From assembly GCA_022478985.1 (NCBI GenBank), contig JAKSZP010004199.1, forward strand, positions 1 to 64,000: a stretch of DNA of 64,000 nucleotides, written 5' to 3'. The stretch comes from Massospora cicadina (lineage: Eukaryota; Entomophthoromycota; Entomophthoromycetes; Entomophthorales; Entomophthoraceae). Positions 1 through 10,090 of this stretch are shown one piece after another; within the stretch, counting starts at the first letter, position 1, and each line of letters starts with the position of its first letter. The position numbers and the translations under genes were made by a program. A model generated the notes under the pieces. The model had not been told where the DNA came from and did no database searches. It was given only the letters and a program-made list of their open reading frames with translations.

Positions 1-106
1 GGTATCTTCATCATTGTCAATTAAGAAAGTTTAAGGGTTCTCTTCATATACAAAAGAGTTAAAAGTAGGCCTATTAAAATATGAAAGTGTAACATTATTT
101 GTGAAT
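1..106. other. AT-rich left flank of LINE-A
   Basis: Short AT-rich stretch before the LINE-A target-site duplication. No gene is visible. Confidence 0.6.
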
Positions 107-123
107 AACATAGTCCAGACTCA
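107..123. repeat. LINE-A target-site duplication, left copy
   Basis: The 17 bp AACATAGTCCAGACTCA occurs here and again, perfectly, at 11824-11840. The two copies bracket the LINE-A sequence, which marks a target-primed insertion. LINE sequence begins just inside it. Confidence 0.9.
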
Positions 124-850
124 ATTCTTCTCAGCCGTCAATTCCCTCCCGCTACCCCAGGATCCATTTGTTGTTGGCGACATAAACTGCTGGACCAACC
201 CATTCACTGACCGCTGGCCCTCATCGCATACGCCCCCACAGGGTCACATAGAACTTCGCGTCCTCACAGCCACCTTGGGGTTATTTGATACTCAGCCACA
301 TCATGCAACGCTACTTTCAAACATGTCTCACCCCCATGTGCACAATGGTCTACTGAGGTCTATGTCCTACATTAACCTTATTCTTGCACCGTTGAAATTT
401 CAATCCCAAGTTTCCAAGTTTACAATGACAAAATTCAATTTTCTGACCATAGGATGGTATTGGTTTCTTTTCTCTTTGTCAAATTCAGTGGCACAGACGC
501 TGAAGTGGTGCAAACTAAGACCAGCCAACATTATGTCGCCCAGGTTTTCCTCGTGGGTGGACACCAAGACCTTGGCTCTGTAGTTTACCACACCATTATG
601 TGCAGACCCACTTTCCACCTGGTCAATCTTCCAAGCGACACCATATGCCAGGCTTGCCACATCTCATCACGTCACTTGCGGGCTGCCTCAGCAGTCATTC
701 TGCACTCGCTGGAAGAAGTGGACCTTTTAGAATCCAATGTCCCAGCGGCAGGCTACAGCTTGGCTTGTAGTCATAATTGGGCGGAAGTGTATGCTTGCCT
801 CAACGCACTGGTAAGACAACACAAGCATCAGGTTTGTGTTTAGTATAAAA
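124..850 (+). pseudogene. LINE-A ORF2, endonuclease domain remnant
   Basis: C-terminal part of an apurinic/apyrimidinic-type endonuclease (EEP family), which nicks target DNA to prime reverse transcription. Visible landmarks are VVGDINCW near 170-193 (the GDxN catalytic block) and YINLILAP near 369-392 (the block corresponding to THIDLILTP in LINE-B). The frame shifts near 450-580, and the reading continues at 454-843 through a linker rich in conserved W, C and H shared with LINE-B 21750-22500. The N-terminal third of the domain was never inserted because of the 5' truncation. Confidence 0.8.
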
Positions 851-1094
851 CAAAGCATATAACAGCGGGCAACACGTGCTCCGCTTACTTTTTTCAAAAA
901 TTCTTCACACTGCGCCAGAGCTTGGCCTGCACACAGTTGCGAAGGCCAGACCACTCCATCAAAAATACCCCAACCAAAGTGGCAATCAAAGCACAAAATA
1001 TTATTATGAATTGTATTACTCTGATCCATTTCAGCTGGCTGAAGTGGAAAATTTTATCAAAAGTGCACATATCTGCACCATTTCCCGATATCCA

Positions 1095-1794
1095 GAGTTG
1101 ATAATTTGATTTCTTGGGATGAACTCTGGTCTGCCATTTGCGGTGCACCATACAGACAATGCCCAGGTCCAGATGGCATTACTTAGGAATTCTATAAGAA
1201 ATATTTCAAATACTTTTCCTCCTTGCTTCTTGCCTCAATGAACCAATGCCTTATGGAAACGGGCCTCCTCCCTTAAGGAAAAAGGCCTTCATGATAAAGT
1301 TGTACAAGAAAGTGGATAAGCTGGACTTGGACAACTGGCGCCCCATTTCACTTACTAACACAGACAAAACTTTTCACTAAAATCATGACAAACCGTCTAG
1401 AGTTAATTGCCTCTGCTCTCATTATGCCTGACCAATTTGGTTTCATTATCAAACGGTCTATTTGGGACAACATATACACCGTAGCCAACGTCTGCCAGTC
1501 CACGGATTATGGATCACTTCTTTTTTTAAACCAGCAGAAGGCCTATGATAGAGTCAACTCGGGATTACTCTCAGAGCCTGCCTCCACACTTTTCATCTCC
1601 CATATCGTTTTATTAACTGGGTGATGTTGCTCACGGAATCTGCCACATTGGCTGTGCGTGGCCCTGGCTTCCAAGGATGTAGTTCGCCCTCAAAGGGGCC
1701 TAAACCAATGGGAACCTCTAAACCCAATCTTGTATAACTTCAGCCTTGACCCAAAAATTCAGAATGTAAATGCCACCCTTACAAGTGTCCATGT
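1095..1794 (+). pseudogene. LINE-A ORF2, reverse transcriptase N-terminal half
   Basis: Non-LTR reverse transcriptase remnant. The pieces CPGPDGI (near 1163) and NWRPISLTN (near 1336) belong to the fingers. DQFGFI (1429-1446) and NQQKAYDRV (1530-1556, motif A region) are also present, as is a degraded motif B RGLNQWEPLNPILYNF near 1696-1743. Several frameshifts and stops interrupt it. The reading ends in FSLDP...VHV, exactly at the El1 insertion, and resumes at 10091 with the palm motif C. LINE-B carries the same motifs in the same order. Confidence 0.85.
1790..1794. repeat. El1 target-site duplication, left copy
   Basis: CATGT here and CACGT at 10086-10090 flank the El1 LTRs. The single mismatch is a C/T transition. 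Joining the flanks at one copy restores the LINE-A reading as judged against LINE-B 21030-21060. Confidence 0.8.
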
Positions 1795-2940
1795 TGCTGG
1801 GATTTTTGCTCATATTCCCAGCCTGCTAGATTACCTGGTGTCGCTAGGGAAAATTCCCTAAGGTGAAGTAAATCAGAAATTGGTTGGCCCAAGTTTTGGA
1901 GGAACTACGTTTGGGGAATTTGGTAAATTCACCTAGTTGTATCCACCAGGGGATCAATCCAGATGAATACCAAATATCTCATCGGATGGAGTGGCTGACG
2001 AAATAGGGGCATCTGATAGTGATTAACTATCAGGTGTACCTATTGGGATCGGTTGGGTTTCATCACTGAATGATTGGGAATGAATAGTGAGTTGCGAGGC
2101 GAGTGATGCTGCCTACAATTAGCGAATTGATTGGTTGGTGAAGTGACCTGCCATAATGGGTAATAAGTCCCATTACTTAAGCAAGTCGCTAGCCAATTAT
2201 GGTTGGTTTGCTTGGATCGAGAGGAAGACGTTAAGGACATATTTTCTGACTCTTTCCATTTGAGGTCTTGAGGATGTCCAAAGATGGAATCCTATCCAAG
2301 CTGTGGAAGACCATTGCTGCTGAGATGAGGAAGGGTGATTCAATGGCAATGGCTGCCGTTTCATTGAAGAGGTGTCAACTGAGGGTTAGACGGCCAAATC
2401 CCCTAATATATAATTCCCTAAGATTCACTATAATAAAAAACAGTATTATGTACAGTATTAACAGTAGTATTAGTATTATTAGTAATGTTGTTGATTCAGT
2501 GTATAGTTAGACTATCAGCTTACATTGTGACGTTTCATCTCAAGGATATTATTGCAGAAGGCAATAATTGGAAGACTCTCAGAGAGAAGAGTAGAGATCT
2601 AAGTAGGGATCTAGAGACAAAGGGAACATACAATCAGGGATAGCTGCCAAATGTGTGTTGGGCCAAAAGAGACTGTCACCAGGGTATCTGGATGAAGATT
2701 GGGTGGACAGAAATTTAGGGAACGAATCCTTACAAGTATGACTTATAGAGAATTTAATTGGAAGTACTGACCAAAGCGTTGGGCCTAATAATAGTTCAAA
2801 CTCAACTACAGATAATAGTCTCCATACTATTATTGGATAATACAATCTATACAATGCAAAGTACATGAGGAAATCAAACCTGTGCAGTAAAAAGGTTACT
2901 GGGATGATGAGTGATAATCAATCCTAGAGTAAATTTTACA
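1795..2940 (+). repeat. El1 5' LTR
   Basis: 1146 bp, beginning TGCTGGGATTTTTG and ending TTTTACA. It matches the 1149 bp 3' LTR over its whole length with scattered substitutions and small indels. Near 2430-2490 it holds an imprecise AGT/ATT-rich microsatellite, also present in the 3' copy (9580-9640). LINE RT codons directly abut the first base. Confidence 0.93.
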
Positions 2941-2960
2941 ATTTGAAGCTCATTAAAGGG
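2941..2960 (+). promoter_or_regulatory. candidate El1 primer-binding site
   Basis: The first internal bases after the 5' LTR contain GAAGCTCATTAAAG. They do not start with the usual TGG complementary to a tRNA CCA end. El2 has a near-identical GAAGTTCATTTAA at the same place (35545-35560, - strand). The shared, non-canonical site could use an internal tRNA fragment or self-priming. I cannot tell which. Confidence 0.4.
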
Positions 2961-3223
2961 GTAGTTGAGTAAATAATTTATTAATAATATCGTATAAAGA
3001 AGATGTTTCCAATTTTGGAAATATGTTGTTGAAGGAAGTAACGAAGATAGAACGTGAAGAGGATTACGTTCAGTGGCGTTCACCCAGCTCAGCAGTGGAG
3101 TTCCAAGTGAAGTCAAATGAAGATACTCAAGTTCAGGGAAAAGGACTTTCAGCCTAGATATGGAACTATCTAGTGCTGCAAGAAAACTAGTTCCACCACA
3201 CATCTACTTGAGATGAAGAGTAT

Positions 3224-3329
3224 CAGCAGGGCCAACTTGAGTTGGAATTGGGCCCGCTGTAAATAGTCCCAAGGAACAGCAGGATCAACTCAGGTTGAAA
3301 TTAGATCCGCTTTAAATAGTCCTGAGGAG
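3224..3329 (+). repeat. 53 bp tandem duplication in the El1 leader
   Basis: Two adjacent 53 bp units, 3224-3276 and 3277-3329, both starting CAGCAGG and ending near TAAATAGTCCYRAGGA. They differ by about a dozen mostly transition changes. Confidence 0.8.
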
Positions 3330-3846
3330 AGAGTGTTTAGATGAGGCATTGGACGAAATAAGAAGCAATCAATCCGGAGAATTGGATTGCCATACCAATG
3401 AAGAGATGAAGTCAAGATAGGAAATGATTGATCCAAGATAGTGGTGAAAATCGTTTGACTTAATAACACTTAATCACTAGTCAGAAGTTGCTGAAGATGA
3501 GTTCATCGATTTAGGAGAAATTGGATGAAGCTAACGAGGCCAATACGACCTATGTAATTAAGGATAGCCATGAAAGCTGAAAATCGTTTTCAGAAGAAAA
3601 AAAATAAGCTGGACAATGGGAAGAAACTGTTGGCTGATGAGATACAAAGTTCTGAAAGCATCAGTTGCCAAATAAGAGATAAAATTAGGGCCTATTGGAC
3701 GAATTTTCAGTCTGGATTAAAGGCCTAATTCAGGAGAACTGCCCAAAGTTGGCAAATATGGCCCATACATGAATAGACAGCGCTGCTGGTCATATAGGGA
3801 AAAAGATCAATACTAATCGGTAGTATTGAGCCTACAAGAAAATAAT

Positions 3847-4075
3847 TTTAATGTTCCCGGCGGACCTCTGAACCATTAAATGGTTATGTCCTGAGATTGT
3901 GGTCAAGTCCCAGAAGGGGACCACTGAACCAAATGGTTAGTTAAATCTTAAAAGGATAAGATTTTGAACCATGCTAACTGGTAGGTTTAAGTACCCAGGA
4001 CCCAGTTAGGATGAAGATAAGAAGGACCTCTGAGCCTTTTTGTAGGTTTCAAGTACCATTGCAAAAGAAAAATAC
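3847..4075 (+). repeat. GGACCTCTGAACC repeat cluster upstream of El1 RT
   Basis: A 230 bp block starting AATGTTCCC that contains several copies or variants of GGACCTCTGAACC (near 3862, 3917, 4023), spaced by TGGTTAxGTC and CAAGTCCC words. It is related, in the same order, to 6870-7085 on the other side of pol. It lies directly before the RT domain where protease would be expected. Confidence 0.75.
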
Positions 4076-4141
4076 AAAAATATATAAAATATTGATTTTA
4101 TGGCCTAAGATTTCGGACCTAAGAAATGACAAGAAATCCTG

Positions 4142-5070
4142 ATGGCAGAATTGAGACTATTCTACAATTTTAGGTCTCTTAATGAAATGGGATTACCAGC
4201 TGTGGTGGCCAAAAGCATCAACCTATTGGTTGATTGGGAGCAGCTTGCTGATCTGCCGGAAGGGCAGAAGGAGGAGGTGCTTAAATTATTTGAGAAATAT
4301 TGGGAAGTGTTTGCTCAGAATGACCATGATTTGGGATGCGCATGAGATGTAATCAACAAGGTCGACACTTGAGAAATCTACTAATAAGGATGAGACCAAT
4401 CCAAAGATCAAAAGCTGCTGAAGCGGTAGTGGAGGATGAGATCAGTAAACTAGTGAAGCATGGGCTTCTGGTTCCATCATCAAGTCCCTGGGAAAGTCCA
4501 ATTCTGATTGTGAAGAAGAAGGATGGATTGAACCAGGTGGTGTTTAACTATCAGAGGCTAAACAAAATTATGAAGAAGGATTCATATCCCCTACTGAGGA
4601 TTGACAATGTGCTGGATCAATTAGGAGAAGTGAATTATTTCTCCATGATGGATCTAATCTCAGGATACTGGCAGATTGACTTGCCAGAAGAAGACCAAGA
4701 AAAGTGTGCGATTATTACCGTGTGGGGGTTATAACAGCCAATGAGGATGCCCCAGGGTCTTTGCAATGCGCCTGCGACGTTCCAGAGGGCCACAGATGCG
4801 ATATTAAACGATCTGAAGTTTTTGTGCATCCTGGTATATCTGGATAATATTAATGTGTTCAGTAGAACGTTTACTGATCACCTCCATCACTTGGAAGAAG
4901 ATTTTAAGAGAATGTCCACGGCTAACCTGAAAATCAAACCAAGGAAGTGCCACTTCTTCAGGAAAGAGTTGGAATACCTGGGATTTGTGATCAACTCAAG
5001 TGGATTGCAGCCGCAAATCCAGAAGATAGCAGCTATAGAGCGCATGGATGTGCCAAAAAGTGTCTGAGAC
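4142..5070 (+). pseudogene. El1 reverse transcriptase remnant
   Basis: Ty3-type RT, which copies element RNA into DNA. Landmarks in order are SKLVKHGLLVPSSSPW (4447-4494), ILIVKKKDG (4501-4527), FSMMDLISGYWQI (motif A, 4640-4678), MPQGLCNAPATFQR (motif B, 4747-4788) and the motif C region VYLDNINVFS (near 4833-4862). The usual YLDD catalytic pair is YLDN here, so the second metal-binding Asp is lost. A frameshift near 4340 and a TAA before 4741 break the frame. The strand and the following RNase H place it in El1 pol. Confidence 0.9.
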
Positions 5071-5229
5071 ATCCAAAATTTCCATGGGATAACCAGATAC
5101 TACAGAAGATTTATTTGAGACATTTCCTGAATAGCCAAGCCTTTATTTCATTTATTAAAGGATCTGAAAAAAGGATTCATATGTAATAAAGAGGACCAGG
5201 ACTCCTTTGATAAGTTCGCTAGTATTTGG

Positions 5230-5660
5230 TAGACTCGCCAATTCCAAAATATCTGAATTTCAATCTGGAGTTTATCATTCAAACCGATGCTTCATTGACA
5301 GCGATTAACGCCATACTGAGCTAAGTAGATGAACTTGGGGACGAGCATCCAATGGCATATATGAGCCGGACACTCTCAGCCACTGAGAGGAACTACACCG
5401 TGACTGAGCGGGAATGCCTTGCAGTCATATACACATGTAAGCAGTTTCGTGTGTCTGTCCACAGAATGCACTTTAAGGTGGTGATGGACCACTCTTCGCT
5501 GCGTTGGCTGCACAATCTAAGAGAACCAGAAGGATGACTGGCCCGATGGGCACTTAAGCTTTAGGCTTACAATTATGAGATAGTCCACCGAGAGGGGGCT
5601 TCTCACCAGAACGCGGATGGCTTATCACAGTTGCCAATGGTCCGGTTGGTATACCCGCAG
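5230..5660 (+). pseudogene. El1 RNase H remnant
   Basis: RNase H domain that removes template RNA during reverse transcription. TDAS with its catalytic Asp appears near 5283-5294, followed by EHPMAYMSRTLSATERNYTV (5343-5402), ECLAVIYTCKQFR (5413-5449) and the terminal Asp-containing FKVVMDHSSLRWL (5470-5508). The tail AxHQNADGLSQLP (near 5603) is the typical end of this domain. One TGA and one TAG interrupt it. It resembles the El3 and El4 RNase H more than that of El2. Confidence 0.88.
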
Positions 5661-5779
5661 GTGGATGAGCTATTCCAGAGAATTGTCAAAGGAAGAATTG
5701 AGGACAAGCCCTAAGAAATCCAAGATGCGCTTCAAAAAGTGATGTAAAACACCAAGACTATGGATGGACAAGTATTCAA

Positions 5780-6902
5780 GACGATCAATGGGAAGTGGCT
5801 ATTATTCCTGAAACTGTTGGAAAGAGAAGCAATAGTATAAGAAGCTCATAAGGTTGTTGGGCACGGAGGCCTGAGAAAAACAACTGACCATATTCACCAG
5901 TATTATTACTGGGATTTGGTTAACTACAATGTCGCCTATCATCTGTCTTGTTTGGAGTGCCAGTTGCACAAACCACAAGAACACAACTAATATACTGACT
6001 GGTCCAACCTGGATTCACCTGGCACATGGTGTCCATCGACGTGATGGGACCTCTGGTGATAAGCACAGGAGGAGTCAAGTACATCATAGTAGCCATTGAC
6101 CATCTGACAAGATGGGTCAAAACAAAAGCCCTAACCAGAGTTGACGCTACCAGTACTGTTAGATTCATCCTGGATCAAGTAATATACCAGCATGGATGTC
6201 CACAAGTACTACTGAGCAACAATGGGACCAACTTCATGTCTCATGTGATCCTGAGATTAAACAAATTAATGGGGATCCAAGGAGTTGTGTCAGTACCATA
6301 CCGGCCAGAGATGAACGTACTGGTAGAACAGGTCAATGAGATGCTGGCTGTGATGCTGAGGAAGCTAGTCACAGGGAGAACTTCTGCTTGGGGAACATAC
6401 CTGATTTTGGTGACGTTTGCCTACAACATTAGTTATCATACGGCGATGGTAAAGATGCTATTTGAATTACTATATGGGAGGAAGGCCGCGTTGCTGCCGA
6501 TATTATATTCAGTAGTGGAACCTATGTCAGGGGATGAGTACTGAGAAATACTTGAACTGACTGACAAGTATCCTGATCGATATGCAATCACAAGCATTTG
6601 ATACAACCTTGAAGAAAAGGATATGAGCAAAAGCAATGGATGACAAAAACTGACTGGCATTAGAAGAATATCAAATAGGGGAAAGAGTCGCTTATTGTGA
6701 TATGCATGGTTTTGGACAAAGAAACAAATTAGATGCATTGTGGTTGGGTCCGTTTGAAGTAATCGCCAAGATGGCGACTGATGCTTACTCCATCAGTAAT
6801 CTCTTAGATGGAAGAGTAGTAAATCAAGTCCACACTAAGTATCTAAAGTGTTGGATCAAAGGAAAAAATAAAAATGTTCCCAAAGGACCAATGAACCATT
6901 AA
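5780..6902 (+). pseudogene. El1 integrase remnant
   Basis: DDE integrase that inserts element DNA. The N-terminal zinc-binding part is visible as AHKVVGHGGL...CLECQLHK (5845-5975). The catalytic core holds SIDVMGP (near 6032-6052, first Asp) and LLSNNGTNF (6208-6234), where the expected second Asp is Asn. The third acidic block LVEQVNEML keeps its Glu (near 6322). A GPFEVI segment (6750-6767) marks the C-terminal domain. No chromodomain follows. Stops occur at 5990 and 6543. The D to N change is incompatible with catalysis. Confidence 0.88.
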
Positions 6903-7085
6903 GTTGGTCATGTTCTGATGATTAGGTCAAGTCTGAAAAAAGGACCTCTGAACCAATCTAGATGGTTAAGTCCAAAAAAGGACCTCTGAACCATGGAAAT
7001 CTGGTAGGTTTTAGTACTCAGGACCCAATTTGGGGGAAAAGATGGACCTCTGAACCAAAACAAGGTCAAGTCCCAAAGGAAAAAA
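6870..7085 (+). repeat. GGACCTCTGAACC repeat cluster downstream of El1 integrase
   Basis: Starts AAATGTTCCC like the cluster at 3847 and carries GGACCWMTGAACC at 6885, 6940, 6979 and 7044. The two clusters flank pol as degenerate direct repeats about 3.0 kb apart. It overlaps the end of the integrase reading frame, so part of the integrase tail is made of this repeat. An A-rich stretch and AT-rich DNA follow to about 7200. Confidence 0.75.
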
Positions 7086-7502
7086 AGAAGAATAAAGATA
7101 GAAAATCAATAAAAAATATTAGGAAAAAAGATCATAAAACCGCATAGATAAAAATAAAACGATATTTCATTTTGAATATTTATTTTTATTGATCATCCTC
7201 AGTATGGGGATGATTCCACCTATGTCACTTCTTGGGGGAGGGAGGATGTATCGTGGTAGGGAGAAACAGCCTGACAAAATTGATATGCAATTGGATGCTT
7301 GCGAGAGTGAGATTCTACATGAACCATGTTCATTGAGCGGACGCCAAGCCCTGAGAAAATGTGACTAGGGGAAGGGAAATTGAAATCTCAGAAGATGCCA
7401 ATCGCAAAACTGGAACGGGAAGGAAAACAGCAATAGAGAAAGAGGCAATTGGCAAATAACCCTGAGTAATCCTGATATGGCACCAGAGCAAGAAGATTTG
7501 TC

Positions 7503-8345
7503 TTAAGCCTACCGACGGGCTTCATTGAGGACACCTGACATGTGAGCTGGCAGCGAAGAAGGAATACTTGATGGGGGTTGCCAAATCATGCCCCAGATTA
7601 ATGCCATCAGCAGAAGATAGCGATAGGAAGCTCCAGAGAAGAGGTAGTTGTGCAGAGAGTGGATTGCATCCTGCAAACAATGACTATGGGCTTCATGGAA
7701 GCTAAAGCTGAATGACCGGTGGAAGTCAGGTGAGGCTGGAAGCTTTGTCAACCAACTTTAATGAAATTGGCCAGCAAAGCGAAGAACATAAGCATCAGTA
7801 TCCCAATCTAGAAGGTTATCCAGAACAAAGGGATTCAGCGCTAATGTCAAAGCCTCAGTGACTTGAGCCTGGAGTTCAGCGTAGGGGAGCTCAAAGTGTA
7901 TGCTGTTCCTTATTAAGAGCTCAGAAACCAGTACAGCGGGTTTTAGAATTGACTAAGTTGAAAGAGGAACTCAGGGAGCAAGTCTGACCTGGCCAGGAAT
8001 GAACGATCCAGAATGACTGGCATAATCTCTGAAGCATTGATGATAATGTTCAGAGCATCAGCAAAAGGAGCTAAATCAAGGAGGGTTTCAAATTTCAACT
8101 CGGGAATTGACTGCAAGGGAGAGTCAGCTGAGAGTTGTACAAAACCAATGGCAAGCCTGGTTTTGGAAGGATTAGTTACCATTTCCAGTATTTTGATGGA
8201 AGGACTAGCCGCTTGCACCAGACTAGGCGTATGAGTCCTGCAAGGACCATAGAAAAGGTTCCGTCCTGCATCCTGACTCATCTGCTGGAAGAGACGGAGG
8301 TCTGGATCAGACAGACTGTTGAGGAGCTGCTTGTAGCAAGATTCT
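7503..8345 (-). pseudogene. El1 antisense ORF downstream of integrase
   Basis: Unrecognised protein on the strand opposite to pol, between integrase and the 3' LTR. It reads through three overlapping frames: 8281-7943, about 7960-7765, and 7751-7509. It is distantly but colinearly similar to the El3 antisense ORF (36634-37500). DLLPEFLFQL here matches DLLPDFLFSL there, followed by an L-rich ELxxxLxxLxxxL segment and a C-terminal MALxxxxxxxPPxxxPxxxPxHMxxVLxEA block. No signal peptide, transmembrane segment or catalytic motif is evident. It is broken by at least two frameshifts or stops. I cannot assign a function. Confidence 0.6.
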
Positions 8346-8936
8346 GATTTTGATATATGAGCTGGACTATAGGGGGGATGTCAGACTTATATAGAAGTTG
8401 ACATTATGCACTCTATAATCCATTTAGCTCCAAATTTGGGGAAATTAATCTCAAAATTTATGAGATAAGCTTTCCGAGGGAAGAATTAAGAATGACTTAC
8501 AGCCAAGAGGTTATGAGCAAAATATGAGGGCAAATAGAAAAATATTCTTAATCAAGTCGCAAAACAATAATTGATGGCGAGAGTCTCCTGTCTTTTATGA
8601 GGAGAAAATCAGGAAATCAAGGACACCGGACCAAGAATCCTGAATATGACAGAGGGTCATATACCCTGACAAGGGGAAAACCAGATCCTGGGACTAGTAT
8701 TATCATGAGTAAATCAATCAGCCTGGAATGTCAGAAGGTCGTGGGGACCGCGCTCTTAGAAGGTGATAGCGAGGAGGAAGAGGAAGAATGCCGTATGGCA
8801 AAAGTCATCCCAAGCAGCGTTGAGTATTGATGAGTGTACTCTGCTTGAACCAATGAAGTAATTGACCAGGTGTCAGAAGCAGTGTTCTCATGCCCTGGTC
8901 CTTTTCTCGCTGGAAATCTAGGCAAGAGGGGAGATG
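8346..8936 (+). promoter_or_regulatory. El1 3' untranslated spacer and polypurine tract
   Basis: No conserved ORF in this 0.6 kb. Its last bases, AGGCAAGAGGGGAGA at 8920-8934, form a polypurine tract immediately before the 3' LTR, the usual plus-strand priming site. A run of GAGGAGGAAGAGGAAGAA lies at 8771-8788. Confidence 0.65.
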
Positions 8937-10085
8937 TGTTGGGATTTTTGCTCATATTCCCAGCCTGCTAGATTACCTGGTGTCGCTAGGGAAAAATTCC
9001 CTAAGGCGAAGTGAATCAGAAATTGATTGGCCCAAGTTTTGGAGGAACTATGTTTGGGGGATTTTGGGATATTCACCTGGTCGCATCCATTGGGGATTGA
9101 TCCGGATGAATACCTAATATCTCATTAGGCGGAGTGGCCAATGAAATAGGGGCATCTGATAGTGATTAACTATCAGGTGTACTGATTGGGATTGGTCAAG
9201 TTTCATCACTGACTGATTGTGAATTTATAGTGAGCTGCAAGGCGAGTGATACCACCTTCAATTAGCAAATCAATTGGTTGGTGAAGTGACCTGCCATAAT
9301 GGGTAATAAGTCCCATTACCTAAGCAAGTCGCTAGCCAATTATGGTTGGTTTGCTTGGATCTAGAGGAAGACGTTAAGGACATATTTTCTGACTCTTTCC
9401 ATTTGAGGTCTTGAGGATGTCCAAAGATGGAATCCTAGCCAGGCTGGGGAAGACCATTGCTGCTGAGATGAGGAAGGGTGATTCAATGGCAATGGCTGCC
9501 GTTTCATTGAAGAGGTGTCAACAGAGGGTTAGACGGCCAAATCCCCTACTATAAAATTCCCTAAGATTCACTATAATAAAAAACAGTATTATTATGTACA
9601 GTATTAACAGTAGTATTAGTATTATTAGTAATGTTGTTGATTCAGTGTATAGTTAGACTATCAGCTTCCATTGTGACGTTCCATCTCAAGGATATTATTG
9701 CAGAAGGCAATAATTGGAAGACTCTCAGAGAGAAGAGTAGAGACCTAAGCAGGGATCTAGTGACAAAGGGAACCACAATCAGGGATAGCTGCCAAATGAG
9801 TGTTGGGCCAAAAGAGACTGTCACCGGGGTATCTGGACGAAGATTGGGTGGACAGGAATATAGGGAATGAATCCCTACAAGTACAACTTACAGAAGATTT
9901 AATTGGAAGTACTGGCTGAAGCATTGGGCCTAATAATAGTTCAAACTCAACTACAGTTAATAGTCTACATACAATCATCAGATAATACAATCTATACAAC
10001 GCAAAGTGCATGAGGAAATCGAACCTGTGCAGTAAAAGGTTACTGGGTTGACAATTAATGATCAATCCTAGAGTAAATTTTTACA
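8937..10085 (+). repeat. El1 3' LTR
   Basis: 1149 bp, beginning TGTTGGGATTTTTG and ending TTTTTACA. It is the partner of 1795-2940. Confidence 0.93.
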
Positions 10086-10090
10086 CACGT
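10086..10090. repeat. El1 target-site duplication, right copy
   Basis: CACGT, partner of CATGT at 1790-1794. LINE-A coding sequence resumes directly afterwards. Confidence 0.8.

Larger units (their letters stand above)
2941..3846. other. El1 leader region where gag would be expected; no ORF
   Basis: About 0.9 kb between the 5' LTR and the first repeat cluster. Ty3 elements normally start gag here. I see many stops in every frame, no zinc knuckle and no capsid-like segment. It contains one 53 bp tandem duplication. Either gag decayed beyond recognition or this family lacks it. Confidence 0.6.
1795..10085 (+). mobile_element. El1: Ty3/gypsy LTR retrotransposon with antisense ORF, gag missing
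   Basis: An 8291 bp element with 5' LTR 1795-2940, internal region 2941-8936 and 3' LTR 8937-10085. Pol runs on the + strand in the order RT, RNase H, integrase, which is Ty3/gypsy order. I find no gag and no protease in the 1.2 kb before RT. That space is filled with short repeats, related to a second cluster right after integrase. An ORF antisense to pol lies between integrase and the 3' LTR. The integrase lacks a chromodomain. Stops and frameshifts plus catalytic D to N changes in RT and integrase make it dead. Confidence 0.93.

Noticed and set aside
1658..1861. 67-codon ORF ending GIFAHIPSLLDYLVSLGKIP
   Set aside because: It crosses the junction of LINE-A and the El1 5' LTR. The second half is LTR sequence that recurs at 8937, so the fusion is accidental.
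8597..8830. 77-codon + strand ORF before the El1 3' LTR
   Set aside because: No counterpart in El3. The Glu-run comes from the purine-rich DNA near the polypurine tract.
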